Notes: generated from the letters alone by a model not told the origin. DNA of 37,590 nucleotides from Phyllobacterium pellucidum (GCF_013327855.1 NZ_JABUMX010000009.1:1-37590); one strand, 5' to 3'; numbered from the stretch's first letter, positions 1 through 7,501 are shown. A program made the numbers and translations.

Positions 1-562
1 CGCGAACCGCGTCTTCGCCGATTTCCTTGTTGCTGTCTTCAAGCGCGGCAAGCGCCGAACCCTTGACGATCGGAATGTCGTCGCCCGGGAAGTCGTACTT
101 CGACAGAAGCTCGCGCACTTCGAGTTCAACGAGCTCGAGGAGCTCGGCGTCATCGACCTGGTCGACCTTGTTCAGGAACACGACGATCGCCGGAACGCCA
201 ACCTGACGGGCCAAGAGGATGTGCTCGCGGGTCTGCGGCATCGGGCCGTCGGCAGCCGAAACGACGAGGATCGCGCCGTCCATCTGCGCCGCACCGGTGA
301 TCATGTTCTTCACATAGTCGGCGTGGCCGGGGCAGTCGACGTGGGCATAGTGACGGTTGGCCGTCTCATATTCGACGTGCGCCGTCGAGATCGTGATGCC
401 GCGCGCCTTTTCTTCCGGCGCTGCGTCGATCTGGTCGTACGCCTTGTACTCACCAAAATACTTCGTAATCGCTGCCGTCAACGACGTCTTGCCATGGTCA
501 ACGTGACCAATCGTGCCAATGTTGACGTGCGGCTTGTTACGTTCAAACTTGCTCTTAGCCAT
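1..562 (-). CDS. tuf: Elongation factor Tu, N-terminal part (cut by window edge)
   Basis: EF-Tu carries aminoacyl-tRNA to the ribosome as a GTPase. Reading the minus strand from the ATG at 562 gives [20 protein letters not shown] followed by the VDHGKT P-loop. Further on are the DCPGHADY and NKVD motifs of the GTPase domain. About 187 of the usual ~391-396 residues are present, and the C-terminal part lies beyond base 1. The gene follows tRNA-Tyr and tRNA-Gly on the same strand, the same local order as tyrU-glyT upstream of tufB in enterobacteria. The 235 bases between tRNA-Gly and the start codon hold no gene and presumably carry the leader. Identification is certain. Confidence 0.98.
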   Translation of the reverse strand, partial: MAKSKFERNKPHVNIGTIGHVDHGKTSLTAAITKYFGEYKAYDQIDAAPEEKARGITISTAHVEYETANRHYAHVDCPGHADYVKNMITGAAQMDGAILVVSAADGPMPQTREHILLARQVGVPAIVVFLNKVDQVDDAELLELVELEVRELLSKYDFPGDDIPIVKGSALAALEDSNKEIGEDAVR

Positions 563-797
563 AGCTGTCGTTCTCTCGTCATCACAACCGGCCTTGCGCC
601 GGTACCATGTTTGTAGCTCAGACGAGACAGCAAGCCGTCCGTCAGCACATTCACCCGCTTAATCGCATGGCGATCGACCGGGTTCTGTCCAAGCTTGCTC
701 GTTCATATGGAAAACACATGAGCGAAGTACAATGCTCAAGACAAAAATCGAAGAGCACCTCTGCGCGTTTTCACGCACATGTGGTGCCCCCTGAAAC

Positions 798-871
798 TGG
801 AGCGGGTAGCGGGAATCGAACCCGCATATTCAGCTTGGAAGGCTGCTGCTCTACCACTGAGCTATACCCGC
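798..871 (-). tRNA. tRNA-Gly (anticodon TCC)
   Basis: The minus strand starts GCGGGTATAGCTCAGTGGTA and folds as a tRNA. The acceptor arm GCGGGTA pairs with TACCCGC, the anticodon loop holds TCC between the GCAGC/GCTGA-side stem, and the T-loop is GGTTCGATTCC. It ends in an encoded CCA (bases 798-800). It lies 25 bases downstream of tRNA-Tyr and is probably processed from the same transcript, upstream of tuf. Confidence 0.97.
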
Positions 872-896
872 ACATCATGGTGTTGGTCCCGGCGGA

Positions 897-981
897 TGGT
901 GGAGGGGGTTGGATTCGAACCAACGTAGGCCAAGCCAACGGATTTACAGTCCGTCCCCTTTAACCACTCGGGCACCCCTCC
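897..981 (-). tRNA. tRNA-Tyr (anticodon GTA)
   Basis: The minus strand reads GGAGGGGTGCCCGAGTGGTT at the 5' end. The anticodon stem-loop contains CTGTAAA with anticodon GTA. A long variable arm typical of bacterial tRNA-Tyr precedes the T-arm GTTCGAATCC, and CCA is encoded at 897-899. Its length of 85 nt fits a class II tRNA. It is the first gene of the tRNA-Tyr, tRNA-Gly, tuf array. Confidence 0.97.
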
Positions 982-1222
982 GGTCATTGCCGATGGAACC
1001 ACACCATAAGCACTCTCTCAAGCAGCCTGCCTGCGTTTGCCCTGGCCGCTGCTTGCGGAGGGCCTTATGCCGACTAGCCTACGTGGTGTCAACAGGTCAC
1101 GGCAGAAAATGAATGGCTTGTTGAAACAAGCTGAAGAAATCTGCCTATCATGCCAGCAATGCCCGCGATTTTTGCCGAGAAGTCTGTATCGCACCCATTG
1201 TCAAAAGGGTATATGTCCGGCC

Positions 1223-2086
1223 ATGACCGAGCAAAAACCATCCCGAACGCCCAAAGATTCCCACTATGCGACGCTGCGTCGACAGTTTCGCGACCAGAAG
1301 GCAGGCGGCGCGCCGCAACCCCAGCGCAGCCGGCGTCCCGCGGCGGAAGGCTCGCAAGCGCCTGAGGGCCTGGTGCGGCTCTACGGGCTGCATACGGTGC
1401 GCGCCGCGCTCGACAATCCCGCCAGGCAAATCAAGCGCATGCTCGTTACGAAGAACGCTCTGGATCGCCTCGAGATCGGCGATTCGTCCGCGCTGCCTTT
1501 CGACGTGGAAATCGTCGATCCGCGCGCCATCGACCGCGAGACTGGCACTGAGGCGGTGCACCAGGGCGTGATGATCGAGGCGAAGCCGCTCAAGGCACAA
1601 TCCTTGAAAGCGCTGCAGGAGAGTTCGCTCCTGTTGATTCTCGACCAGGTGACCGATCCGCACAATGTCGGCGCGATCATGCGCTCTGCCGTTGCTTTCG
1701 GAGCCGGCGCCATCATTACGACCGCGCGTCACAGCCCGCAGGAATCCGGCGTCCTCGCCAAGGCGGCATCGGGCGCCCTGGAACTCATTCCGCATATCGA
1801 GGTCCGCAATCTTGCGGAAGCGATTGGCGAGTTGCACGAACTCGGTTTCACCACGATCGGGCTCGATTCGGAAGGTCCGCTTGAACTCGAACGAACAATG
1901 CCGCAGGGTCGAATTGCCCTTGTTCTCGGCGCAGAGGGCAAGGGGCTGAGGCAAAAGACGCGCGAGACGGTAACCCACCTCGCCCGGCTGGATTTGCCGG
2001 GCGCGATCAAGTCGCTCAACGTTTCCAATGCCGCCGCGATCTCGCTTTACGCCGCGCAGCGCTTCCTTGCGGGCGATTCCGCTTAG
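1223..2086 (+). CDS. rlmB: 23S rRNA 2'-O-ribose methyltransferase, TrmH/SpoU family (RlmB-like)
   Basis: This SPOUT methyltransferase is expected to methylate a ribose in 23S rRNA (Gm2251 in E. coli RlmB) using SAM. The predicted protein is about 287 residues. A basic N-terminal tail is followed by the substrate-binding domain (LYGLHTVRAALDN), and then all three SpoU motifs: LDQVTDPHNVGAIMRSA, LVLGAEGKGLR, and DLPGAIKSLNVSNAAAISLY. The last of these forms the trefoil knot and SAM site. I chose the ATG at 1223 because the frame upstream of it has no family similarity; the Shine-Dalgarno sequence (AAAGGG) is rather distant. It is transcribed divergently from the tRNA array. RlmB versus another TrmH paralogue cannot be fully settled by eye. 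Confidence 0.88.
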   Translation: MTEQKPSRTPKDSHYATLRRQFRDQKAGGAPQPQRSRRPAAEGSQAPEGLVRLYGLHTVRAALDNPARQIKRMLVTKNALDRLEIGDSSALPFDVEIVDPRAIDRETGTEAVHQGVMIEAKPLKAQSLKALQESSLLLILDQVTDPHNVGAIMRSAVAFGAGAIITTARHSPQESGVLAKAASGALELIPHIEVRNLAEAIGELHELGFTTIGLDSEGPLELERTMPQGRIALVLGAEGKGLRQKTRETVTHLARLDLPGAIKSLNVSNAAAISLYAAQRFLAGDSA

Positions 2087-2177
2087 ATAAAAAGCCGCAT
2101 TCGAATATAATTCGGGTCAGCAGTGTTCATCCTGCTCCAGTCGTCCCAATAGCGGAGGGCTGGAATGGAGCACGCCC

Positions 2178-2759
2178 ATGCTGCGCAACAGCAAAGAATC
2201 ATTTGGCCTGATATCGATCCTGTTTCACTGGATTATCGGCCTCATCTTCATCGGTCAGATCGCTCTCGGCTATCTGATGGTGCGGGTGAGCGATTTTACC
2301 CTTCAATTCAACCTCTACCAGTGGCACAAATCCTTCGGTTTCCTGGTTCTCGGACTGTCAACCCTCCGTCTGCTGTGGAAATCGGCCAATCTGCGTCCCC
2401 GTGATCCCGCAACGCTGAGCCCGCTGGAGCGCGTGGCCGCGCATGGTGCACACGTCATTCTCTATCTGAGCCTCTTCGTCGTGCCGCTCACCGGCTGGGC
2501 GATAGCCTCGAGTTCGCCCCTGCGGATACCGACGTTCATGTTCGATCTCGTCGTTATCCCATCCTTGCCAATTGCGATTTCGGATAGCGCCGAGGCGTTC
2601 TGGTCGGCGAGCCATGCCTGGCTTGCCTACCTCTCGGCGGCCGTTGCCATGCTGCATATTCTCGCGGCGCTCCACCATCACTTCTGGAAGAGGGACACAA
2701 TCTTGCTGCGCATGCTGGCTCCACGGGCCGTGCGAAACGGCGGCCGGCACGCAACATGA
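2178..2759 (+). CDS. Cytochrome b561 family membrane protein
   Basis: This is a 193-residue, four-helix inner-membrane b-type cytochrome that passes electrons between quinol and a periplasmic partner. Hydrophobic segments lie near residues 11-35, 50-67, 90-110 and 145-167. Candidate haem-ligand histidines sit in FHW (H17), QWHKSFG (H50), at H92, and in MLHILAALHHHFW (H160 onward), as in the bacterial cytochrome b561 family. The stop codon overlaps an ATG of the next frame (ATGA), and the following gene encodes a YceI protein. This b561-YceI pairing is also seen in E. coli yceJ-yceI. The pair is likely one operon. Confidence 0.9.
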   Translation: MLRNSKESFGLISILFHWIIGLIFIGQIALGYLMVRVSDFTLQFNLYQWHKSFGFLVLGLSTLRLLWKSANLRPRDPATLSPLERVAAHGAHVILYLSLFVVPLTGWAIASSSPLRIPTFMFDLVVIPSLPIAISDSAEAFWSASHAWLAYLSAAVAMLHILAALHHHFWKRDTILLRMLAPRAVRNGGRHAT

Positions 2760-2773
2760 CAGGATCAACAATC

Positions 2774-3367
2774 ATGGAAACGAAACATGCGATTCTATCG
2801 GCGATCTCCGGCGCAAGCATTGCCGCGATCGTCGCCCTCACTCCAACGTTCGTGACGGCCGACACGCTCTCCGACGTTGCCGGACGCTACCGTATTCAGC
2901 CCTCCTCACGCGTGGGCTTTACGGTTTCGCAGGTTGGCGGCGGCGGCATCACCGGCGATTTCAAGAAATTCTCGGGCGTCTTTGCCTTGAACAGTTCCGA
3001 TATAAAGCGATCCGAGATCGACTTCACGTTGTATCCGGAGAGCGTTTCGACCGGCGAGGCCCGGGTCGAAAGCTTCCTCAAATCCGACGCGGTATTCGAT
3101 TCGGCAAATTTCCCGACCATCACCTTCAAATCGACACAGATCACCCAGACCAGTTCCGATACCGCCCAGATATCGGGGATCCTGACGGCGCGCGGCAAAA
3201 GCAGTCCGGCGAATTTCCAGGCAAGTCTCGCCGATCACGGCAAGAACACCATCACCTTCCACGTGCAGGGCAAGCTGCTACGGTCGCGCTATGGCATGGA
3301 TGTCGGTACGCCGATTTATTCGAACGTCGTTCAGTTCGACATGACGATACGCGGACAGCGTTCCTGA
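2774..3367 (+). CDS. yceI: YceI family periplasmic lipid-binding protein
   Basis: This is a secreted lipocalin-like beta-barrel; YceI proteins bind a polyisoprenoid or quinone-like lipid in the periplasm. The N-terminus is a signal peptide (METKHAILSAISGASIAAIV, likely cleaved after FVTA), giving about 168 mature residues. The family pattern is clear: GRYRIQPSSRVGFTVSQ at the start, TGDFKKFSGVF, SFLKSDAVFDSANFPTITFKS, and a C-terminal RYGMD...FDMTIRG. I took the start at 2774, which has AGGA about ten bases upstream. An in-frame ATG at 2756 overlaps the cytochrome stop and would add six residues. It is co-transcribed with the cytochrome b561 gene. Confidence 0.92.
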   Translation: METKHAILSAISGASIAAIVALTPTFVTADTLSDVAGRYRIQPSSRVGFTVSQVGGGGITGDFKKFSGVFALNSSDIKRSEIDFTLYPESVSTGEARVESFLKSDAVFDSANFPTITFKSTQITQTSSDTAQISGILTARGKSSPANFQASLADHGKNTITFHVQGKLLRSRYGMDVGTPIYSNVVQFDMTIRGQRS

Positions 3368-3385
3368 CAGAACGAAACGCGCTCG

Positions 3386-5035
3386 TTACACCGCCTTTGC
3401 CGCGGCCCGGCCGGCGGTGCGGCCGGAAAAGATGCAGCCGCCGAGGAAGGTCCCTTCGAGCGAATTGTAGCCATGCATTCCACCGCCGCCAAAGCCTGCT
3501 GCCTCGCCAGCGGCATAGACGCCTGCGAGTACCTCGCCATCCGCCTTGAGCGCTCTCGCGCCAAGATCGGTCTCGATGCCGCCAAGCGATTTGCGGGTGA
3601 GGATATTAAGCCGCACCGCAATCAGCGGACCATGCTTCGGGTCGAGGATCTTGTGCGGCGGCACCACGCGCACGAGGCGATCGCCGATATAGTTGCGCGC
3701 GCCCCGTATTGCCGTGATTTGCACGTCTTTCGTGAAGGGATTGTCAACCTCGCGGTCGCGCGCTTCGATCTCGCCGCGCAGTTTTGCTTCATCGATGAGA
3801 TTGTCGCCGGTCAGGGCGTTCATCCGGCGCACCAGATTGCCAAGATCTTTCTCGACAATGAAATCCTCGCCATTGTCGAGGAAGGCCTGGACCGGCGCCG
3901 GCACGCCTCCAAGCGCCCGTTTCAACACCTGCCGCCAGCTCTTGGAGGTGAAATCAGGGTTCTGCTCCGACCCCGACAGCGTAAATTCCTTCTTGACGAT
4001 CGTATGATTGAGGACGAACCAGGAATAGTCGAAACCGCTTTTCATGATGTGGTCGAGCGTCGACAACGTATCGAAACCGGGCAGGCACGGAGCCGGCAGG
4101 CGACTGCCTTCGGCATCGAACCATAGCGAAGAAGGGCCGGGCAATATCCGGATGGCATGGTTGGTCCAGATCGGGTCCCAATTGTGCACGCCTTCCACGT
4201 AGTGCCACATACGGTCGCTGTTGATCAGGTGAGCGCCGGCGCGCTCGGCAATCCCGAGCATAAGCCCGTCAACATGGTCGGGCACGCCGCTGATAAGGTG
4301 TTTTGGCGTGCCGAGGCGCCTTGGCCAATTACGGCGCACCAGATGATGATTACCGCCTATGCCGCCGCTTGCGACGATCACCGCCTGCGCCTTTAACGAA
4401 AACGAAGTCGATACCACCCGCGAACTCGGCTCGCTGCGCCTCACCTCGCTGGGCACGAGCACTTCGCCCTCGACGCCGTCGATCGTTCCGGCGCTCGACG
4501 ACAGCGACGTCACCCGGTGCCTGAAGCGAAAGGAGACTAAGCCCCTGCGCTCGGCCTCCCGCGCCCGGCGGATGAAAGGTTCGACGACGCCGAGGCCGGT
4601 GCCCCAGGTGATGTGAAAGCGCGGCACGGAATTGCCGTGACCCGTGGCGAGTGACCCGCCCCGCTCCGCCCAGCCCACGATCGGAAACCAGCGCATGCCC
4701 TGGGCGTGCAGCCACGAACGTTTTTCGCCGGCAGCAAAATCGATATAGGCTTCGGCCCACTGGCGGGGCCAATGGTCGTCCCGGCGGTCGAAACCGGCAG
4801 AGCCCAGCCAATCCTGCAGCGCCAGTTCACGCGAGTCCTTGATGCGCAGCCGACGCTGTTCCGGCGAATTGACGAAAAAGAGACCGCCGAACGAGCGCCA
4901 GGCCTGACCGCCAAGTGTTTGTTCCGGTTCCTGATCGACGATGATGACTCGCTTGCCGGCATCGGCCAACTCGGTTGCGGCCACCAAACCTGCGAGCCCC
5001 GCCCCGATTACGATGACATCCGCATCATGCGCCAT
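3386..5035 (-). CDS. FAD-dependent dehydrogenase (FAD_binding_2 family, 3-ketosteroid dehydrogenase-like)
   Basis: This is a 549-residue flavoprotein. The N-terminal Rossmann motif VIVIGAGLAGLVAATELA (residues 7-24) binds the FAD ADP moiety, with the acidic end VDQE after it. The C-terminus has the FAD-closing signature GEAAGFGGGGMHGYNSLEGT followed by GGCIFSGRTAGRAAA, typical of the fumarate reductase/ketosteroid dehydrogenase class. No haem-binding or signal sequence is seen, so it is likely a cytoplasmic oxidoreductase. The substrate cannot be inferred. The ATG at 5035 has GGGGAG eight bases upstream. It converges on the yceI gene and stands alone as a transcription unit. Confidence 0.85.
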   Translation of the reverse strand: MAHDADVIVIGAGLAGLVAATELADAGKRVIIVDQEPEQTLGGQAWRSFGGLFFVNSPEQRRLRIKDSRELALQDWLGSAGFDRRDDHWPRQWAEAYIDFAAGEKRSWLHAQGMRWFPIVGWAERGGSLATGHGNSVPRFHITWGTGLGVVEPFIRRAREAERRGLVSFRFRHRVTSLSSSAGTIDGVEGEVLVPSEVRRSEPSSRVVSTSFSLKAQAVIVASGGIGGNHHLVRRNWPRRLGTPKHLISGVPDHVDGLMLGIAERAGAHLINSDRMWHYVEGVHNWDPIWTNHAIRILPGPSSLWFDAEGSRLPAPCLPGFDTLSTLDHIMKSGFDYSWFVLNHTIVKKEFTLSGSEQNPDFTSKSWRQVLKRALGGVPAPVQAFLDNGEDFIVEKDLGNLVRRMNALTGDNLIDEAKLRGEIEARDREVDNPFTKDVQITAIRGARNYIGDRLVRVVPPHKILDPKHGPLIAVRLNILTRKSLGGIETDLGARALKADGEVLAGVYAAGEAAGFGGGGMHGYNSLEGTFLGGCIFSGRTAGRAAAKAV

Positions 5036-5188
5036 ACTGATCTCCCCAAGGGCAAACGGGACCCGATTCGGATCGCATCGAAGCGGCTTGCACCTAATTT
5101 TGCCCCGTGCAACCCAAACAAACTATTTATGTGGAGCGAGACGGCGTAAACCCTCCCCCAACCTTTTCCACTTATGCTATACTGCAAT

Positions 5189-5213
5189 GGAACTTTTGGC
5201 CTCCGATCTAGTT
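5189..5213 (+). promoter_or_regulatory. Candidate sigma EcfG (general stress) promoter
   Basis: GGAAC at 5189-5193 is followed after 17 bases by GTT at 5211-5213. The known alphaproteobacterial EcfG consensus is GGAAC-N16/17-CGTT, so only the C is replaced (by A). It precedes the 33-codon ORF at 5222 and, further down, luxR. A transcript from here would begin about at the ORF start codon and would be nearly leaderless for that ORF. This is a motif match only. Confidence 0.35.
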
Positions 5214-5221
5214 AGGATGAT

Positions 5222-5323
5222 ATGAGCACAATTGTTGACTACCTACTCCCATGTTTGGTGTCATTTGCCCTCACTTACGGGATGCTCTACTTTGTAAGTA
5301 CCGGACGTCCGCGCCAGCGTTAG
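5222..5323 (+). CDS. Putative 33-residue single-span membrane microprotein
   Basis: This short frame starts MSTIVDYLLPCLVSFALTYG, continues with a hydrophobic MLYFV and ends in a basic tail STGRPRQR. That gives one membrane span of about 20 residues with a positively charged C-terminus, which would be cytoplasmic by the positive-inside rule. AGGA lies five bases before the ATG (GTTAGGATGATATG), a usable though tight ribosome site. I do not recognise a family. It sits alone in the 477-base gap between the dehydrogenase and luxR genes. An EcfG-like promoter motif ends nine bases before its start, which conflicts with use of that ribosome site. It may be a real stress or signalling microprotein or a chance ORF. 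Confidence 0.4.
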   Translation: MSTIVDYLLPCLVSFALTYGMLYFVSTGRPRQR

Positions 5324-5449
5324 CGGGGTTCCACGTTTTCATACCAACGAGACGTATGTCTGCCGTTGCATTCCAGGATGACGCGACGTCGCGCTCGGGT
5401 GACGCACCGCTTCTGCTCCCATTTTCACGCGCGTCTTAGACTATCGTTC
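5324..5449. other. Intergenic spacer upstream of luxR with a 12-bp palindrome
   Basis: I find no convincing coding sequence here. The stretch contains the perfect palindrome CGCGACGTCGCG at 5382-5393. Together with 5036-5188, which holds nothing recognisable apart from the dehydrogenase ribosome site, it makes up most of the gene-poor gap before the quorum-sensing genes. Confidence 0.4.
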
Positions 5450-5478
5450 AATACAGTTTGCCATAAACGAACTGTATT
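5450..5478. promoter_or_regulatory. Inverted repeat upstream of luxR (possible operator)
   Basis: AATACAGTT (5450-5458) and AACTGTATT (5470-5478) form a perfect 9-bp inverted repeat around an 11-base spacer. It ends 34 bases before the luxR GTG. Lux boxes are usually 18-20 bp dyads, so the 29-bp span is longer than expected. It could be the operator of the LuxR protein itself or of another regulator. In RNA it would form an AU-rich hairpin without a U-tract, so a terminator is less likely. Confidence 0.5.
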
Positions 5479-5512
5479 AAAGGTGGCGCAGGCGAATGAA
5501 GGATAAGAGCGC

Positions 5513-6256
5513 GTGACCTCCGCTACAGCGCATTCTATGAACCTCGATCCAAACTTCCTCAATCTGATCGAGGAGGCAACGTCGGTTCGTCATCACCCGC
5601 AGGTCCACGAATTGATCGGCCGCCTCGCGACAATCTACGAGCTGAGTTCCGTTGCCTATGTCGGCGTCAATCTTCCCGGGCCCGCTGGCGGAAATCGCTA
5701 TGTCTCCACGACATTTTTGCCGGATTGGATCAATCGCTATAACGATCAGAACTACTGGCAGCTGGACCCGGTCCTGAAGCAAGGCTTCTCATCCATACTG
5801 CCTATCGATTGGGGTAAGTTCGACGTGACCAGGCCGCCATTGCGCCGTTTCTTCGGCGAAGCAGTGGAGTTCGGCGTCGGAAGGCACGGGCTCAGCTTTC
5901 CGGTCCGTGGCAGATATGGCGAAAAAGCTCTGCTCTCTGTTTCCAGCAATATGCCGCTCGGAAAATGGATCCGCTTCATGCCGTTCTGGACCCGCGATTT
6001 CCAGATCCTCGCTTTTCACATTCACCAGATGGTCCTTCGCGCCGAAGGCCACCGCGACCCAAAGATAAAACTGTCGCCACGCGAGCTGGAGTGCCTGAAA
6101 TGGTCGGCCGCCGGAAAGTCTGCAGGTGAAATCGGGACCATTCTTTACTTGAGTGAAAAAACGGTGCGCTTCTATCAAGATCTTGCCCGGCGCAAGCTTG
6201 ATGCAAAAAACCTTACCCACGCTGTCGCCAAGCTCTATTCGCTCGATTTACTCTGA
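5513..6256 (+). CDS. LuxR-type acyl-homoserine lactone-responsive transcription regulator
   Basis: This is a 247-residue cytoplasmic regulator with an N-terminal autoinducer-binding domain (about 15-170) and a C-terminal GerE helix-turn-helix (about 185-245). The spacing of the ligand-pocket residues matches LuxR/TraR: W72, Y76, D85-P86 and W100, plus a glycine at G126. The HTH reads LSPRELECLKWSAAGKSAGE, then LYLSEKTVRFY. The recognition-helix region FYQDLARRKL differs from the usual FHLxNAxRKL. The GTG at 5513 is preferred because AAGGA lies nine bases upstream; the later ATG at 5537 has none. The synthase gene follows 81 bases downstream in the same direction, as in cinR-cinI. It probably activates luxI when AHL accumulates. 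Confidence 0.95.
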   Translation: MTSATAHSMNLDPNFLNLIEEATSVRHHPQVHELIGRLATIYELSSVAYVGVNLPGPAGGNRYVSTTFLPDWINRYNDQNYWQLDPVLKQGFSSILPIDWGKFDVTRPPLRRFFGEAVEFGVGRHGLSFPVRGRYGEKALLSVSSNMPLGKWIRFMPFWTRDFQILAFHIHQMVLRAEGHRDPKIKLSPRELECLKWSAAGKSAGEIGTILYLSEKTVRFYQDLARRKLDAKNLTHAVAKLYSLDLL

Positions 6257-6262
6257 CGATCA

Positions 6263-6334
6263 AAATACCCGAGTTCTCCAGTATGGCGCGGCCTTTGCCG
6301 TCGTCTAGACTGGCGCCGTATTAACGGGGTATTT
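6263..6334 (+). promoter_or_regulatory. Long-range inverted repeat spanning the luxI leader
   Basis: AAATACCC (6263-6270) is complementary to GGGTATTT (6327-6334). The right arm covers the only Shine-Dalgarno-like bases (GGGG, 6326-6329) of luxI. If both arms lie on the transcript, as in luxR-luxI read-through, pairing would hide the luxI ribosome site. A perfect palindrome GTCTAGAC (6303-6310) lies between the arms. No canonical lux box was found by eye. Confidence 0.35.
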
Positions 6335-6337
6335 CCC

Positions 6338-7000
6338 ATGATTTATGTGATTGGCGCCGATGACTATATTTCGCACAACCATTTCCTCGACCAGATGTTT
6401 CGCCTTCGCGCCAGAGTATTCAAGGACCGCTTGAACTGGGATGTGCAAGTGCAGAACGGTCGCGAGATCGATCGGTTCGACACATTTGATCCGCTCTACC
6501 TGACCTCGGTCAATGAACAGACCGGAAGGCTGCAGGGATCGCTTCGGTTGCTGCCAACCACAGGCCCAAACATGCTGCGTGACGTGTTCGGCGCGCTGCT
6601 GCCCGATGGCGCATTCATCGAAAGCCCGCTTATTTGGGAAAGCTCCCGCTTCTGCATCGACCCTGACCTGGCCGCCCCGCTCGACGGCCGGCTGAACAGC
6701 GTCACGACCGAGCTCTTTTGCGGTGTTGTTGAGGTCGGTCTCTTCGCCGGACTCGACACTGTGGTTTCGGTCTACGACGCCCGCATGGCGCGCATTTTTC
6801 GGCGCGCCAACTGGGCACCGCGTTCCGTCGGCGTCCCTACCTACTTTGGCGGCATCCTCACTCATGCCGGCATGTTCGAGATTTCGGACATCGCCCGCAA
6901 ACGTCTGGGCAAAGCTGGTGATCGTCCCGACCCGGTGATCATGCAACTCAATCCCTCGCCCGCCCTCTTCCTCAATGCACAGATGAGCAACCACCAATGA
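6338..7000 (+). CDS. LuxI-type N-acyl-homoserine lactone synthase
   Basis: It makes an AHL signal from SAM and an acylated carrier protein. The 220-residue protein carries every invariant LuxI-family residue at about canonical spacing: R25, F28 and W34 (FRLRARVFKDRLNW), E43/D45/D48 (GREIDRFD), R70 (GSLRLLPT), and E101 and R104 (WESSRFCID). The acyl chain cannot be told from sequence. The ribosome site is weak (GGGG eight bases before ATG) and may be sequestered by an inverted repeat. The stop codon overlaps the ATG of a small gene (ATGA), indicating translational coupling. The layout luxR, luxI, overlapping small gene matches cinR-cinI-cinS of R. leguminosarum. Confidence 0.97.
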   Translation: MIYVIGADDYISHNHFLDQMFRLRARVFKDRLNWDVQVQNGREIDRFDTFDPLYLTSVNEQTGRLQGSLRLLPTTGPNMLRDVFGALLPDGAFIESPLIWESSRFCIDPDLAAPLDGRLNSVTTELFCGVVEVGLFAGLDTVVSVYDARMARIFRRANWAPRSVGVPTYFGGILTHAGMFEISDIARKRLGKAGDRPDPVIMQLNPSPALFLNAQMSNHQ

Positions 7001-7200
7001 AGGCCACGCGTAAAGAAAGTCTCGAATATATTGCCTCTTTGCTTCAGGAACTGGCGGATCTCGCCAAAGATCAGAAACTGCCGTTCCTCTCGTACCTGAT
7101 AGAAATGGCCTTCATCGAGGTTAGCGACCTGGCGAAGCAGCAAGTGTCTGGAAAGAGCAAAACGCAATCAAATCACCTCAACGGTTCCGAACCCCACTAA
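6997..7200 (+). CDS. Small helical protein coupled to luxI (CinS-like by position)
   Basis: This 67-residue protein has its ATG overlapping the luxI stop by four bases. Residues 8-46 are predicted amphipathic helices (SLEYIASLLQELADLAKDQK, then LSYLIEMAFIEVSDLAK) with regular hydrophobic spacing; the tail is polar. In R. leguminosarum, cinS is a small gene overlapping cinI in the same way, and its product is an anti-repressor that binds PraR. I infer the same type of protein from position, size and helical character; I cannot verify sequence homology here. The next gene appears to be a paralogue: 8 identities, with most other hydrophobic positions conserved, over an ungapped 35-residue match. 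Confidence 0.85.
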   Translation: MKATRKESLEYIASLLQELADLAKDQKLPFLSYLIEMAFIEVSDLAKQQVSGKSKTQSNHLNGSEPH

Positions 7201-7284
7201 GGCGTATTCGACCAATTGCCAAGAGCGCCGAAGCGCGCAATGTGCTTAGTTGTGAGCCATGCAAGCTGCAACTCGGGGGCACAT

Positions 7285-7473
7285 ATGGCAACGGCAAGCA
7301 ATGAAAATTTTGAACGACTTGAGGTGGCTAACAAAATCAGGGAGGAGCTCGAGCGATTGAGAACGATCGCGGCAGCCGACGGCTGGTCGTCAGTCGTGAC
7401 GCTCATTTCAATTGCGTTGGCGGAGGCCGAATTGCAGGTTGCGAGTTCGAGCCACTTGCTAACCCAAACATAA
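7285..7473 (+). CDS. Second small helical protein, apparent paralogue of the preceding one
   Basis: This 62-residue protein starts at the ATG at 7285 with GGGGG six bases upstream; longer in-frame starts give a poor N-terminus. Residues about 18-53 (IREELERLRTIAAADGWSSV, then VTLISIALAEAELQVA) align without gaps to residues 12-46 of the upstream protein. The match keeps I, L, L, A, L, I, A and E at identical positions and similar hydrophobics elsewhere. It lies 84 bases downstream of that gene in the same direction and is probably in the luxI operon. No characterised family is recognised. A tandem duplication with divergence is the simplest reading. Confidence 0.75.
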   Translation: MATASNENFERLEVANKIREELERLRTIAAADGWSSVVTLISIALAEAELQVASSSHLLTQT

Positions 7474-7481
7474 CGGATTTA

Positions 7482-7501
7482 AAATCGCCGACTTGCGATT
7501 T
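7482..7501. terminator. Weak bidirectional hairpin between convergent genes
   Basis: AAATCGC (7482-7488) and GCGATTT (7495-7501) form a 7-bp stem with a 6-base loop. It lies between the second small gene and the convergent response-regulator gene. The A/T ends of the stem would provide short U-runs in either direction. The core is only four G/C-rich pairs, so efficiency is uncertain. Confidence 0.45.

Noticed and set aside
1116..1131. GCTTGTT-GA-AACAAGC inverted repeat upstream of rlmB
   Set aside because: It is short, has no spacer suited to an operator or loop and no U-tract; chance cannot be excluded.
6271..6337. Lux box in the luxI promoter
   Set aside because: I looked for an 18-20 bp dyad; only the 8-bp palindrome GTCTAGAC and weak GC symmetry were found, and neither resembles a known lux or cin box well enough to call.
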